From the NCBI GenBank assembly GCA_001917435.1, contig MNEA01000003.1, positions 1 to 54,207 on the forward strand: a DNA stretch of 54,207 nucleotides. The letters run 5' to 3'. Every line of letters begins with the position of its first letter. Positions within the stretch are counted from its first letter, which is position 1. Source of the DNA: Acidobacteria bacterium 13_2_20CM_2_57_6. Its GTDB lineage: Bacteria; Acidobacteriota; Terriglobia; Acidiferrales; UBA7541. A model generated the notes under the pieces. The model did no database searches. It was not told the origin of the DNA and saw only the letters and a list, made by a program, of their open reading frames with translations. A program made the translations under genes and the position numbers. Positions 7,983-16,194 of this stretch are shown in pieces.

Positions 7983-8423
7983 ATGAAAAGACGGACCTTG
8001 CTTCAATCCCTTCCCGGGGTAGCGCTGCTTCCAACGGCGGACTGGTTTGCCGCGGCTCAAGAGAAGGCGGGCTCCATGGCATCCGCAACCACGGTCTACG
8101 AGCTTCGCGTCTATCACGTTTACGAAGGCAAACTCGACGACCTGCTGCGGCGCTTCCGCGAACATACTACCAAGCTGTTCGAGAAACATGGCATAAAAAA
8201 CGTGGCCTACTGGACGCCCACGGATGATCCGCTCAAAGGCAAGACGCTCGTTTACATTCTCGCCCATCCCAGCCGCGAGGCCGCAACCGCCAACTGGCAG
8301 GCCTTCCGCGACGATCCCGAGTGGCAAAGCGTGCGGGACAAGTCCGAAGCCAACGGCAAGATTGTGGAAAAGGTGGATTCCACATTTATGGTGATGACGG
8401 ATTTTTCCCCCAAGCTTTCATAA
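7983..8423 (+). CDS. NIPSNAP-family protein with export signal
   Basis: The first 25 residues, MKRRTLLQSLPGVALLPTADW, resemble a Tat-like or Sec signal. The mature domain (VYELRVYHVYEGKLDDLLRRF, then HGIKNVAYWTP and LVYILAHPSREAATANWQAF) matches the NIPSNAP fold, a ferredoxin-like dimer of the Dabb superfamily. Bacterial NIPSNAP proteins have no assigned reaction. The ATG at 7983 is preferred to an upstream in-frame start because of the TAGAAT placed seven bases upstream. It precedes the ArsR gene but is probably a separate unit. Confidence 0.85.
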   Translation: MKRRTLLQSLPGVALLPTADWFAAAQEKAGSMASATTVYELRVYHVYEGKLDDLLRRFREHTTKLFEKHGIKNVAYWTPTDDPLKGKTLVYILAHPSREAATANWQAFRDDPEWQSVRDKSEANGKIVEKVDSTFMVMTDFSPKLS

Positions 8424-8496
8424 ATCCTTCCGTTTGTGAGGTTTCCTCCCGAAGTTGTGGAGATTCCATTTTTATATTCCTCTGCAAGAATATGTC

Positions 8497-8527
8497 TTGA
8501 CAAGAATATGCGTATTGAGGCATATTC
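8497..8527 (+). promoter_or_regulatory. Promoter with overlapping palindromic operator for the ArsR-family gene
   Basis: A perfect -35 TTGACA lies at 8497-8502. An inverted repeat GAATATGC (8504-8511)/GCATATTC (8520-8527) with an eight-base centre occupies the spacer and the expected -10 position. The ten-mer CAAGAATATG also occurs twice in tandem, at 8485-8494 and 8501-8510. ArsR/SmtB-family repressors bind such palindromes over their own promoters, so autoregulation is likely. Confidence 0.55.
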
Positions 8528-8535
8528 GTTCCGCG

Positions 8536-8889
8536 ATGATGGAAACTCTCCGAGCGCTGGCCGAGCCCAGCCGTTTTCAAATCGTGGAACTCTTGCGCGA
8601 CGGGCCGCGGCCTGTAGGGGATTTGGTCCATCGGCTGCGCCTCCACCAGCCGCAAGTCTCCAAACATCTGCGGGTCCTCAGTGACGCAGGGCTAGTGGAA
8701 GCCCGCGTTGACGCGCAGCGCCGTATTTATGCGTTGCGTCCCGAGCCGCTCCAGGAGCTGGAAGTGTGGCTGGAACGGTATCGCCGTATTTGGGAGGGCA
8801 ACTTCCAGCGGCTGGACGCCCTGCTCGAAGAACTGAAGGACGAGGAACGGAAGAGCAAGGGGAAAAAGCGTGTACCCACAAAACGATAG
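8536..8889 (+). CDS. ArsR-family winged-helix transcriptional regulator
   Basis: A 117-residue regulator. ALAEPSRFQIVELLRDGPRPVGDLVHRL is helix 1 to 3 of the ArsR fold, LHQPQVSKHLRVLSDAGLVEAR is the recognition helix, and RRIYALRPEPLQEL is the wing. No metal-binding CXC is present, so it is of the non-metal type usually paired with SRPBCC proteins. A charged Lys-rich tail ends the protein. The start is one of two adjacent ATGs. An SRPBCC gene follows 11 bases later, an arrangement in which the regulator controls the downstream AHSA1-like genes. Confidence 0.88.
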   Translation: MMETLRALAEPSRFQIVELLRDGPRPVGDLVHRLRLHQPQVSKHLRVLSDAGLVEARVDAQRRIYALRPEPLQELEVWLERYRRIWEGNFQRLDALLEELKDEERKSKGKKRVPTKR

Positions 8890-8900
8890 AGAGAGCACGG

Positions 8901-9422
8901 ATGATGAACTCTGAAACCTTCAAAGTAGCTACACCCAGCGACCTTGAAATCGCGATGACGCGCGTGTTCAACGCGCCGCGGCGCCTGGTCTTCGACGCCT
9001 TGACCAAACCCGAACTCGTGAAGCAGTGGTTGCTCGGGCCGCCAGGCTGGTCCATGCCGGTCTGCGAGATCGATTTGAGGGTGGGAGGCGCATACCGTTA
9101 CGTATGGCGCAACGCCGCCAAAGGAAAGGAAATGGGATCGGGAGGCGTTTTCCGCGAGATTGTGCTGCATGAACGGATCGTGTGTACCGAGTTGTTCGAC
9201 GATGCGTGGTACGCCGGTGAGGCGCTGGCGACGAACGTCCTGACCGAGCAAGGCGGCAAAACTACCCTCATACTTACAGTGCTTTACCAATTGCGCGAGA
9301 CGCGCGACGCTGTCCTCAAGTCTGGCATGGAGAGCGGAGTGGCCGTGAGCTACGACCGACTCGAGGAATTGCTGGCATCCCAGGGGACTTCTGTTAAGGA
9401 AAAAGGAGCGAGCCCCTCATGA
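8901..9422 (+). CDS. SRPBCC (AHSA1-like) protein 1
   Basis: A 173-residue START/Bet v1-like protein. The conserved opening MTRVFNAPRRLVFDALTKPE, then GPPGWSMPVCEIDLRVGGAYRY and a C-terminal helix with DRLEEL, are diagnostic of the Activator-of-Hsp90-homologue group. Members have a hydrophobic cavity for small ligands; the ligand here is unknown. GAGAG precedes the chosen ATG. Its stop overlaps the next start (ATGA). A close paralogue lies at 9888-10394, evidence of a local duplication. Confidence 0.85.
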   Translation: MMNSETFKVATPSDLEIAMTRVFNAPRRLVFDALTKPELVKQWLLGPPGWSMPVCEIDLRVGGAYRYVWRNAAKGKEMGSGGVFREIVLHERIVCTELFDDAWYAGEALATNVLTEQGGKTTLILTVLYQLRETRDAVLKSGMESGVAVSYDRLEELLASQGTSVKEKGASPS

Positions 9423-9853
9423 GCGATGTGAATCCTCCGTGGCGTTTTGGACGAAGTATTGTGGCCGTGCTGGTGGGCATGGTCGTGGGAATTGCAATCA
9501 CGCTTGGCACCGACGAGATCCTGCACATCGTCGGTGTCTTCCCGCCATGGGGCGCGTCGATGATCGGCTTCGATGGAGCTCTTCTGCTTGCAACGTCCTA
9601 TCGCACCGTCTACGGCGTACTGGGCAGCTACATCATGGCGCGGCTCGCCCCCGACAGGCCGATGCAGCATGCCTTAGTGGGTGGATTCCTTGGCCTTGTG
9701 GTGAGCATTGCCGGAGCCGCAGCGACGTGGAACAAGGGGCCTGCGTTCGGGCCTCACTGGTATCCTCTCGCGCTCGTTGTGCTGGCGATGCCACAGGCCT
9801 GGGCGGGCGGCAAATTCCGAATGATGCAGTTGCACGTACAGGCGCAGCCGTAG
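9419..9853 (+). CDS. Small integral membrane protein, unknown
   Basis: A 144-residue protein with about four hydrophobic segments (near residues 13-30, 45-60, 85-102 and 115-130). It opens MSDVNPPWRFGRSIVAVLVG and ends in a short polar tail. It overlaps the preceding SRPBCC gene by four bases, so the two are translationally coupled. Its place between two SRPBCC paralogues suggests it belongs to the same regulated unit. I do not recognise a named family. Confidence 0.75.
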   Translation: MSDVNPPWRFGRSIVAVLVGMVVGIAITLGTDEILHIVGVFPPWGASMIGFDGALLLATSYRTVYGVLGSYIMARLAPDRPMQHALVGGFLGLVVSIAGAAATWNKGPAFGPHWYPLALVVLAMPQAWAGGKFRMMQLHVQAQP

Positions 9854-9887
9854 AAGCAGGAGCCTCGAACCGACAAGGAGATCACTG

Positions 9888-10394
9888 ATGAAGAACAACG
9901 GAACATTGCAGGTCGCTATGCCTACGGAGCGGGAGATTGTGATGACGCGGGTCTTCGATGCCCCGCGACGCCTGGTCTTTGACGCCTTGACCAAGCCCGA
10001 ACTGTTCCAGCGCTGGTTCGGCCCGCGAGGCTGGTCGCTGGCGGTTTGCGAAATTGATCTGAAGGTGGGCGGGGCGTGGCGGTCTGTATTGCGCGGCCCC
10101 GGCGGCAGGGAGATGGGAATGCGCGGCGTTTTTCAGGAGATTGCGCCGCCGGAGCGATTCGCTAGCACCGAGTCGTTCGACGACTATCCGGGCGAGTCGC
10201 TGAATACGCTGGTCCTCTCAGAACAGGGAGGCAAGACCACGCTGACGATCACCGTCCAATACCAATCGCAGGAGACTCGCGACGCGGTAATCAAATCCGG
10301 CATGGAGCACGGCGCGGCAGAGTGCTACGACAAGCTTGCCGAGCTGTTGGCGGCTGGAGAGGTTCGCGGTATGGAGAAGAAAGCAGAAGCATAA
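9888..10394 (+). CDS. SRPBCC (AHSA1-like) protein 2
   Basis: A 168-residue paralogue of the gene at 8901. The shared core MTRVFDAPRRLVFDALTKPEL is nearly identical, followed by GPRGWSLAVCEIDLKVGGAW. Both end with the pattern ETRDAV-KSGME....YD-L-ELLA. AAGGAGATC upstream of the ATG is a good ribosome binding site. Together the pair suggests two related ligand-binding proteins under one ArsR regulator. The ligand is unknown. Confidence 0.85.
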   Translation: MKNNGTLQVAMPTEREIVMTRVFDAPRRLVFDALTKPELFQRWFGPRGWSLAVCEIDLKVGGAWRSVLRGPGGREMGMRGVFQEIAPPERFASTESFDDYPGESLNTLVLSEQGGKTTLTITVQYQSQETRDAVIKSGMEHGAAECYDKLAELLAAGEVRGMEKKAEA

Positions 10395-10477
10395 GCATAA
10401 CCGGCGCGCACTGCTCCTAATGCCCTCACGGTTGAGATTAGAAATTCTTAAACCCAAAACTCAAAGGACATACTGGC

Positions 10478-10852
10478 ATGAAAAAAGGCAGCGCAGCCCC
10501 AAAGAATATAGACGAATACCTCGCGACCGTCCCGGAACCCGCGCGCGGCACCTTGAAGAAGATCCGCGCGGCGATTCAGTCGGTTGTGCCGCGGGAGGCC
10601 ACGGAAACCATCAGCTATGGGATGCCTGCGTTCAAACACAATGGAGTGCTCGTATGGTTCGCCGCGTTCTCGAAACATTGCAGCTTTTTCCCCACTGCCT
10701 CAGTCATCGAAGCGTTCAAGCACGAGCTTAAGGGCTACTCCACGTCCAAAGGGACCATTCAATTCCCCACGGACAAGCCTCTGCCGGCCGCTCTTGTGAA
10801 AAAGCTGGTGAAGGCGCGCATTGCCCAGACTGGAAAAAAGAAACGGCGCTAA
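10478..10852 (+). CDS. DUF1801 (YdhG-like) protein
   Basis: A 124-residue protein with the DUF1801 pattern: IDEYLATVPEPARGTLKKIRAAI, EATETISYGMPAFKHNGVLVWFAA, then KHCSFFP and KGTIQFPTDKPLP. The fold is a small alpha/beta domain without an assigned biochemical role; in Bacillus, a YdhG relative is linked to iron chaperone-like activity, which should not be assumed here. The C-terminus is very basic (KKKRR). DUF1801 genes are often found beside SRPBCC genes, as here. Confidence 0.85.
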   Translation: MKKGSAAPKNIDEYLATVPEPARGTLKKIRAAIQSVVPREATETISYGMPAFKHNGVLVWFAAFSKHCSFFPTASVIEAFKHELKGYSTSKGTIQFPTDKPLPAALVKKLVKARIAQTGKKKRR

Positions 10853-10936
10853 TCGGCTAATCATCGCCGACGCCGGTCATTTAATGTATCTGAAAAACCC
10901 GATATCTATTTCCTTTTGAACCCTGCGATGTCTCCT

Positions 10937-10965
10937 TTGACTCATGCATCCCAGCGGCTTAGAAT
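10937..10965 (+). promoter_or_regulatory. Sigma-70-type promoter for the S10 peptidase gene
   Basis: TTGACT at 10937-10942 and TAGAAT at 10960-10965 are separated by exactly 17 bases. Transcription would start near 10972, giving a leader of about 48 bases that carries AAGGGAG ahead of the ATG at 11020. Confidence 0.6.
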
Positions 10966-11019
10966 CGCGCGCGCTGGAGACGGTGAGCCAAACGAAATTC
11001 ATTAAGGGAGAACAATCGT

Positions 11020-12585
11020 ATGAAAAAGAGCCGGTATCTTTTTGTAGCAGGAATTTGTTTGTGGTTCGCACAGACGCCTCTCGTAGCCCAGACGCAGGAA
11101 AGGGAAGCAAAAGCGGCGGAAGCAAAGTCAACCGATAAATGCGACGCGGCCACGTCGAAAGAAGAATCATCGGTGACTGAGCACAGCATCAAGATCGGCG
11201 GCCAAACAATTCCCTACAAAGCCACGGCCAGCACTACGCTGCTCAAGAACGAAAAAGGCGAGTCCACTGGATTGATGTACTCCGCGGCCTACACGCGCAG
11301 CGATGTGAAGGACTTGAGCACACGCCCGGTGGCGTTCCTCTACAACGGTGGACCGGGTTCGGCCACGATGTGGCTGCACATGGGGGCTTTTGGGCCCCGC
11401 CGCGCGCACACTGTTGACGGCACTTTTACGCCTCCAGCGCCGTACAAACTTGTGGATAATCCCGAAAGTTTACTCGACAAGACCGACCTGGTTTTCATTG
11501 ACGCGATGGGCACGGGCTACAGCCACGCGGTTTGCAAGGCGGAAAACAAGGATTTTTACGGGATTGACGAGGACGTGGAAGCGTTCGCGCAATTCATCGT
11601 GACTTATGTAAGCCGCAACGACCGCTGGAACTCGCCTAAATTTCTAATCGGCGAAAGTTACGGCACGTTCCGCTCGGCGGCGCTCGCTAATTACCTACAA
11701 TCGCGAGACACCGTACACCTGAACGGCATCGTGCTGATCTCTTCCGTTCTCGATCTCTCTTCACTAACCTTCGCGCCCGGGGATGACCGGCCGTTCATTT
11801 TTTACCTACCGAGTTACGCGGCCACGGCTTGGTACCACAAACTCCTGAAGGATCGCCCCGCTGATCTCCCGGGATTTGTCGAGGACGCGCGCAAATACGC
11901 GCAAGGCGATTACGCCTCCGCGCTCTTCAAGGGAGGCCAACTTTCCGCCAGCGAAAAAGCCTCCGTGGCCAAGAGAGTCTCCTATTTCACCGGACTGAGC
12001 GAAGACTATTTGATTAAGGCCGATCTGCGCGTCAACCTGAGCCAATTCCGCGCGGAACTGCAACGCAGCTCCCGGCTGACCACCGGCCGCATTGACGCAC
12101 GGTTCACCGGTTATACCTACGATTTACTCGAGGAAAATGCGCAAGGCGACCCCGAAGGACCCGCCGTGGGAGGCGCGTTTACCGCCCTGATCAATGCTTA
12201 CAATCACGACGAATTGAAATTCGGGAAAGATAAGGTCTATCACAACACAAGTGGCGCCGGCGGGGGCGGGTGGAACTGGGTCCGCAAGGAAGGGGGGCAG
12301 CGACGGTTTTTCCCAGGAGCACCAAACGTTGATCAGGATCTCGCCCAGGCCATGATCACCAACCCGCGGCTGTTAGTGCAGGTCGAGAACGGCTATTTTG
12401 ATCTGGCCACGCCGTTTTTCGCCACGGAATTTACGATGGAGCACCTAGGACTTCCCGAAGCGCTGCAGAAAAACATCAAGGAGGACTACTACAACGCAGG
12501 ACACATGATGTACCTGCACGATCAGGACCGCGTCAGCCTGCACAATCAGATTGCCGGCTTCATCGATCGAGCGACGCAGCAGTAG
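11020..12585 (+). CDS. Secreted S10-family serine carboxypeptidase-like protein
   Basis: A signal peptide (MKKSRYLFVAGICLWFAQTP, cut near VAQ) precedes an alpha/beta-hydrolase. LYNGGPGSATMWLH is the S10 oxyanion region, GESYG carries the nucleophile Ser213, ENGYFDLATP supplies the Asp, and YYNAGHMMYL the His. At 521 residues it is full length for bacterial S10 enzymes, which release C-terminal amino acids in the periplasm or outside. A linker rich in Lys, Ala and Glu follows the signal. The gene has its own promoter and AAGGGAG ribosome binding site. Peptidase activity is inferred from intact catalytic residues. Confidence 0.88.
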   Translation: MKKSRYLFVAGICLWFAQTPLVAQTQEREAKAAEAKSTDKCDAATSKEESSVTEHSIKIGGQTIPYKATASTTLLKNEKGESTGLMYSAAYTRSDVKDLSTRPVAFLYNGGPGSATMWLHMGAFGPRRAHTVDGTFTPPAPYKLVDNPESLLDKTDLVFIDAMGTGYSHAVCKAENKDFYGIDEDVEAFAQFIVTYVSRNDRWNSPKFLIGESYGTFRSAALANYLQSRDTVHLNGIVLISSVLDLSSLTFAPGDDRPFIFYLPSYAATAWYHKLLKDRPADLPGFVEDARKYAQGDYASALFKGGQLSASEKASVAKRVSYFTGLSEDYLIKADLRVNLSQFRAELQRSSRLTTGRIDARFTGYTYDLLEENAQGDPEGPAVGGAFTALINAYNHDELKFGKDKVYHNTSGAGGGGWNWVRKEGGQRRFFPGAPNVDQDLAQAMITNPRLLVQVENGYFDLATPFFATEFTMEHLGLPEALQKNIKEDYYNAGHMMYLHDQDRVSLHNQIAGFIDRATQQ

Positions 12586-12644
12586 CGGTACGAGGGAAGA
12601 GGAGCAACGAGGCTTTCGAGCGTTGTGATGGACGACTCGCTGGA

Positions 12645-13253
12645 TCAGTAGGTCAGGGACCAGCCCACAACGGTCATCGTCAGCACGAGCAACAGCAATC
12701 CGGTGCTAACGACGCTCAAGACTCTGCCGTGGCCCAGCAAGTAGTCTCGCGATTCGGGGTCGATGCAGAGAAGGATGGTAACCACGGTCACGACGCCCCA
12801 GGCAAGTAGGACCGGCGCGGCGGCGTGACGGCCGATCATATCGAAGAATTGCGCCGGAGGCTGGCCCGCCGGAATCCACCAGGGTAGTAGCGGAGCAACA
12901 CCAGCGGCCAGAGAGAACGTCAGGAGTTTCCGCGTAAACCAGCCCTTGAGTTTCGGCCGGGCTTCTTTCCATACGAAATAGTCCCAGGCGAGCAGGCCGA
13001 TGGCTAGTGGCACCCAGCCATACAAGGCGGCCTTCTGGTTAAACCAGTACCATCCGCGAAACAGCACTTGCCCGTGCTTGGCCATCGCCAGGCGCGGCAA
13101 CAGAAACAGGCCAAGAATGCTGTTGCACAGCACGGCCACAAAAATCGTCACCAAACTCATGAATTGAAACCAGTACCGCGTGGGCACTCTTTTACAACGA
13201 GTACACACGGACTGTTTGGGCAGGAAGTTCAGTCCACAGCGGTCGCAATACAC
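12645..13253 (-). CDS. Zinc-ribbon membrane protein, unknown
   Basis: The N-terminus has a rubredoxin-like zinc ribbon, CDRCG...CTRCKR, within the first 20 residues. About five hydrophobic segments follow (near 32-52, 75-92, 108-122, 140-160 and 178-198). The zinc knuckle would lie in the cytoplasm. I do not recognise a named family; such ribbon-plus-membrane proteins are widespread and mostly uncharacterised. It is convergent with the S10 peptidase gene. Confidence 0.7.
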   Translation of the reverse strand: MYCDRCGLNFLPKQSVCTRCKRVPTRYWFQFMSLVTIFVAVLCNSILGLFLLPRLAMAKHGQVLFRGWYWFNQKAALYGWVPLAIGLLAWDYFVWKEARPKLKGWFTRKLLTFSLAAGVAPLLPWWIPAGQPPAQFFDMIGRHAAAPVLLAWGVVTVVTILLCIDPESRDYLLGHGRVLSVVSTGLLLLVLTMTVVGWSLTY

Positions 13254-13411
13254 GGCTACTCTCCCACTGGAAGGGATTCAACCCCACAATCGTCGACAGG
13301 TTACAGCGTTTGCCGTTCCAAAAACTACTGGTCAGAGGGTCAGTTTTGGTCTCGGTGCGTCTACTTGCACACAACGTTTTGTTAATCAGGGAAAAACCGA
13401 AGTTTAAGTAC

Positions 13412-14050
13412 TCAACGGAACCAGGAGGGCGGAGCCCCCGCTTTGCGGCCCTGGTCTTGCAGTTCCTCGAGTTGCCTCTGTAGCTCTGCTCTGTGCTTCT
13501 CCAACTCCTGCAGTTGCCCATTCCTATCGTTGATGTACGCGACGTTATCCTTCATTCCGGTGGCGATATCAAACCCCCCGCTGCCAAGCTTCTTGATCTC
13601 GTCTTTTTTCTGCTCCATTTGCCGCTCTGTTGCGGCTATGCGGTCCAGCAGGCCCCGGGCTTTTCCGCGCCAGTATTCCTCGTCCTGGCCGGACATAGGC
13701 ACCACACCCGTTTTCTTCTTTCCATTTGGCTTGCTGGTCCCTGCGCGGACGTCGCCCGCTGGTCTATCTTCTCCAACGACGGACACGCCATTGCCATGCA
13801 GGCCTGCCAGGTCTTCTTCGGTGTACACCTTCTTTGGCTTAGCTTTTCCTTTTTCCGCTTTTCTCACCGCGTCCTCTGCGGATTCTTCCTTTTGCGGCGG
13901 CTGCGATTGCGTTTGTGATGAGGATTGTTGTGACGGGCGCGAAGAGGGGGAAGCATCCGATTGCGACTGGCCGAAATTGACGGCCGGGGGCCCCATCAGA
14001 GCAGGGAGGATCCAGAGAATCTTCTTGAATAGACGGCGCCCGTTTTCCAT
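13412..14050 (-). CDS. Secreted protein with low-complexity linker and C-terminal coiled coil
   Basis: A 212-residue protein with a signal peptide ending near VNFGQ, then a Ser/Gln-rich stretch (QSQSDASPSSRPSQQSSSQTQ), a Lys-rich segment and a C-terminal coiled coil (about residues 135-205; ARGLLDRIAATERQMEQKKDE and LQELEKHRAELQRQLEELQD). The arrangement suggests a periplasmic or surface scaffold. It resembles a frequently seen but unnamed acidobacterial protein type. Function unknown. Confidence 0.7.
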   Translation of the reverse strand: MENGRRLFKKILWILPALMGPPAVNFGQSQSDASPSSRPSQQSSSQTQSQPPQKEESAEDAVRKAEKGKAKPKKVYTEEDLAGLHGNGVSVVGEDRPAGDVRAGTSKPNGKKKTGVVPMSGQDEEYWRGKARGLLDRIAATERQMEQKKDEIKKLGSGGFDIATGMKDNVAYINDRNGQLQELEKHRAELQRQLEELQDQGRKAGAPPSWFR

Positions 14051-14250
14051 GATAAACCTCGCGCTGGTGAGCTATAAATCGAACGCTACGCTCGCTCCAC
14101 GGCACGGTCAAGCCGAATCGATTTCCTGAAACGCAAGAAGCGACCGTTCGCAATGGCTTTTGGTCCGATCGAGTTGCCCGTGTGAAACTCCGTTTGATAC
14201 AGTGCCTATTCAAGGATTAGAAAGCATTAGGTCCTTTGGTGGAGACGATC

Positions 14251-14424
14251 ATGGCGATTCCCAAATATGCTCTCGACATTCTGGTTTGTCCCGTTTGCAA
14301 AACACGCGTAGAACTCTTGGGCGACGGGTCCGGCTTGAAGTGCGTCACCTGCCGGCGGGTCTACCCGGTGCGCGATGATATTCCCGTCATGCTGTCGGAA
14401 GAAGCGAAGGTCGCCGAGGAATAG
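14251..14424 (+). CDS. Trm112/UPF0434-like small zinc-ribbon protein
   Basis: A 57-residue protein, [22 protein letters not shown], then [24 protein letters not shown], which is the full pattern of the Trm112-like (YcaR) family: two CxxC knuckles and the IPVML motif. In other organisms Trm112 activates methyltransferases; in many bacteria the gene sits beside LPS genes, as here next to hldA. GGAG at 14241-14244 sets the ATG at 14251 as the start rather than an upstream TTG. Confidence 0.85.
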   Translation: MAIPKYALDILVCPVCKTRVELLGDGSGLKCVTCRRVYPVRDDIPVMLSEEAKVAEE

Positions 14425-14456
14425 CCCATCGTCCGACAGAAAATCAAAGAGACTGC

Positions 14457-15521
14457 ATGCCCACCAATATTGCCGACGCGCTCCCCCGGTTGAAGCGATT
14501 GATTCCGCGCCTGCGCGGGAAGCGCATCGGCGTGCTTGGCGACCCGATGCTGGACCGCTACCTGTGGGGCACGGCGTCGCGGCTTTCGCCGGAAGCGGCG
14601 GTTCCCGTCGTGGATTTCGTGGAGCAGAGCGAATGCTTGGGCGGTGCGGGGAACGTGGCCGCCAACATTGCCGCGCTCGGCGCGAAAGTGGAAGCGTTTG
14701 GAGTGATTGGGAATGACGAGGCCGGGCGTGCGCTGCAAAAATGCCTGCGCGTCGCGAATATCTCGGCCAAAGGCGTCATCGCTGATTCCAAACGCGTCAC
14801 CACGGTAAAAACGCGAATCATCGCGCGGCACCAGCAGGTGGTTCGCGTGGATCACGAGCGCCGCGAGGCGCTCCGCGCCGAAACACAAGAAAAGGTCCTC
14901 CACTTGTTATTTACGGCGCTGAAGAAACTTGACGCACTCGTGCTATCCGATTACGACAAGGGCCTGATTACGGACGATTTTGCGGACCGCGTGTTGAGCG
15001 CCGCGCATCAATTGAACGTCCCGGTGTTGGTGGGCGTGAAGACGCGAAAACTCTATGCGTATCGCGGATCGCGCGTGGTCACCTGCAACGCGAAGGAGGC
15101 GAGCCTATTGGTAGGCCGAGTGCTTGGAGATGAGAGATCCTTCGAAGAAGCGGGCCGGTCTCTTCTCGCGCACTTCGGCAGCGGCGCAGTGGTAATCACG
15201 CGCGGAGAAAAAGGAATGAGCGTATTTGAAGAGTCCTCGCCTCGCCATCTGCACATTCCGGCGACGGGTTTTGAAGTGACCTACGCGCGTGTAGGGCAGC
15301 CGGGAATCGAGCGCGGCGCCACTGGCAGGCAAGTCTTTGACGTTACGGGTGCGGGGGATACCGTTCTGAGTGTTCTGGCTCTCGCGATTGCGGCCGGCGC
15401 GCCGCTCGCCGATGCCGCCATGCTCGCAAACACTGCCGCCGGAGTCGTCGTGGGCAAACTTGGTACGGCAAGCGTCAGCCCGCAGGAACTTGTTCACGCG
15501 TTGGACGACATTCGCCGATAA
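14457..15521 (+). CDS. hldA: D-glycero-beta-D-manno-heptose-7-phosphate kinase (RfaE domain I)
   Basis: A PfkB-family sugar kinase that phosphorylates heptose-7-phosphate at C1 in making ADP-heptose for LPS inner core. GVLGDPMLDRYLWG opens the fold, GGAGNVAANIAALGA is PfkB signature 1, and VFDVTGAGDTVLSVLALA is signature 2 with the catalytic Asp. At 354 residues it is only the kinase half of HldE; the cytidylyl/adenylyl-transferase half is not in this window. In place of the usual DPK segment there is VGVKTRK. It follows the Trm112-like gene by 32 bases. Confidence 0.87.
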   Translation: MPTNIADALPRLKRLIPRLRGKRIGVLGDPMLDRYLWGTASRLSPEAAVPVVDFVEQSECLGGAGNVAANIAALGAKVEAFGVIGNDEAGRALQKCLRVANISAKGVIADSKRVTTVKTRIIARHQQVVRVDHERREALRAETQEKVLHLLFTALKKLDALVLSDYDKGLITDDFADRVLSAAHQLNVPVLVGVKTRKLYAYRGSRVVTCNAKEASLLVGRVLGDERSFEEAGRSLLAHFGSGAVVITRGEKGMSVFEESSPRHLHIPATGFEVTYARVGQPGIERGATGRQVFDVTGAGDTVLSVLALAIAAGAPLADAAMLANTAAGVVVGKLGTASVSPQELVHALDDIRR

Positions 15522-15561
15522 CCAAGGCGAGTCCATTTCTCTGAGGGAACAGCTAACGTCA

Positions 15562-16008
15562 TCAGGGAACGGGGAAGCTGAACGATTTGTCAGAAGCCAG
15601 AACCCAAACCTCGACGACTTTGGTCCTGCGGCTTTTTTCCGTGTCGGAAGTGTCCGGCATTGGCGTGAACGGGCTGACTTCGACGGAAACGGCGATGGCG
15701 TTCGAACCTTTGGGCGCCTTGGCGTGAAGGATGCTGTAGCTCTTCACCGGGCCAAAATAGCCCTGCGGTCCCCAATCAGCGAGAAAATCCTTCATTGAGT
15801 ACGTCGGGCCGGGCTTCCAGAGTTGGTAGGCTTTCGCAGTATCGCCCGCAATGAGCGCGTCGAAGAAACGCTCCGTGGCCTTCTTTTCCGGGTAGTAGCG
15901 AAACGTGAACCACAGTGCGACAATCGCGACCACTGCAAGCGCCGCGATGGTAAAGGCCATGGCCCTGGATTTATCTGGTTTATCGGCAGGTGGATCGAGA
16001 AGTGACAT
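15562..16008 (-). CDS. Single-pass membrane protein, unknown
   Basis: A 148-residue protein with a short polar N-terminus, one transmembrane helix (about residues 17-36, AFTIAALAVVAIVALWFTF) and an outer domain of about 110 residues, starting YYPEKKATERFFDALIAGDTAKAY. The outer domain resembles DUF4878/NTF2-like lumazine-shaped folds in its FFDALIAGD pattern, but this is only a suggestion. Function unknown. Confidence 0.65.
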   Translation of the reverse strand: MSLLDPPADKPDKSRAMAFTIAALAVVAIVALWFTFRYYPEKKATERFFDALIAGDTAKAYQLWKPGPTYSMKDFLADWGPQGYFGPVKSYSILHAKAPKGSNAIAVSVEVSPFTPMPDTSDTEKSRRTKVVEVWVLASDKSFSFPVP

Positions 16009-16194
16009 TCAGCAGTCTCCTGCCCCGCGAGCGTCGGAATCAAAGTTGCCGTTGCGCGGCGCCATCCCAGCGCCGCACACCAACAATAAAATTTTAACAG
16101 AGTCGGTGCATGCGAGTAAAAGGCGGAGAATTGAATTGATTGACGCGGATCAGCGCCTGATTGCCCAACCGACTTCGTAACCTCTGAAACAAGC

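Noticed and set aside
16056..16076. GC-rich hairpin GCGGCGC/GCGCCGC
   Set aside because: Lacks a T-run on either strand and has no evident partner copy; it may be chance in a GC-rich genome.
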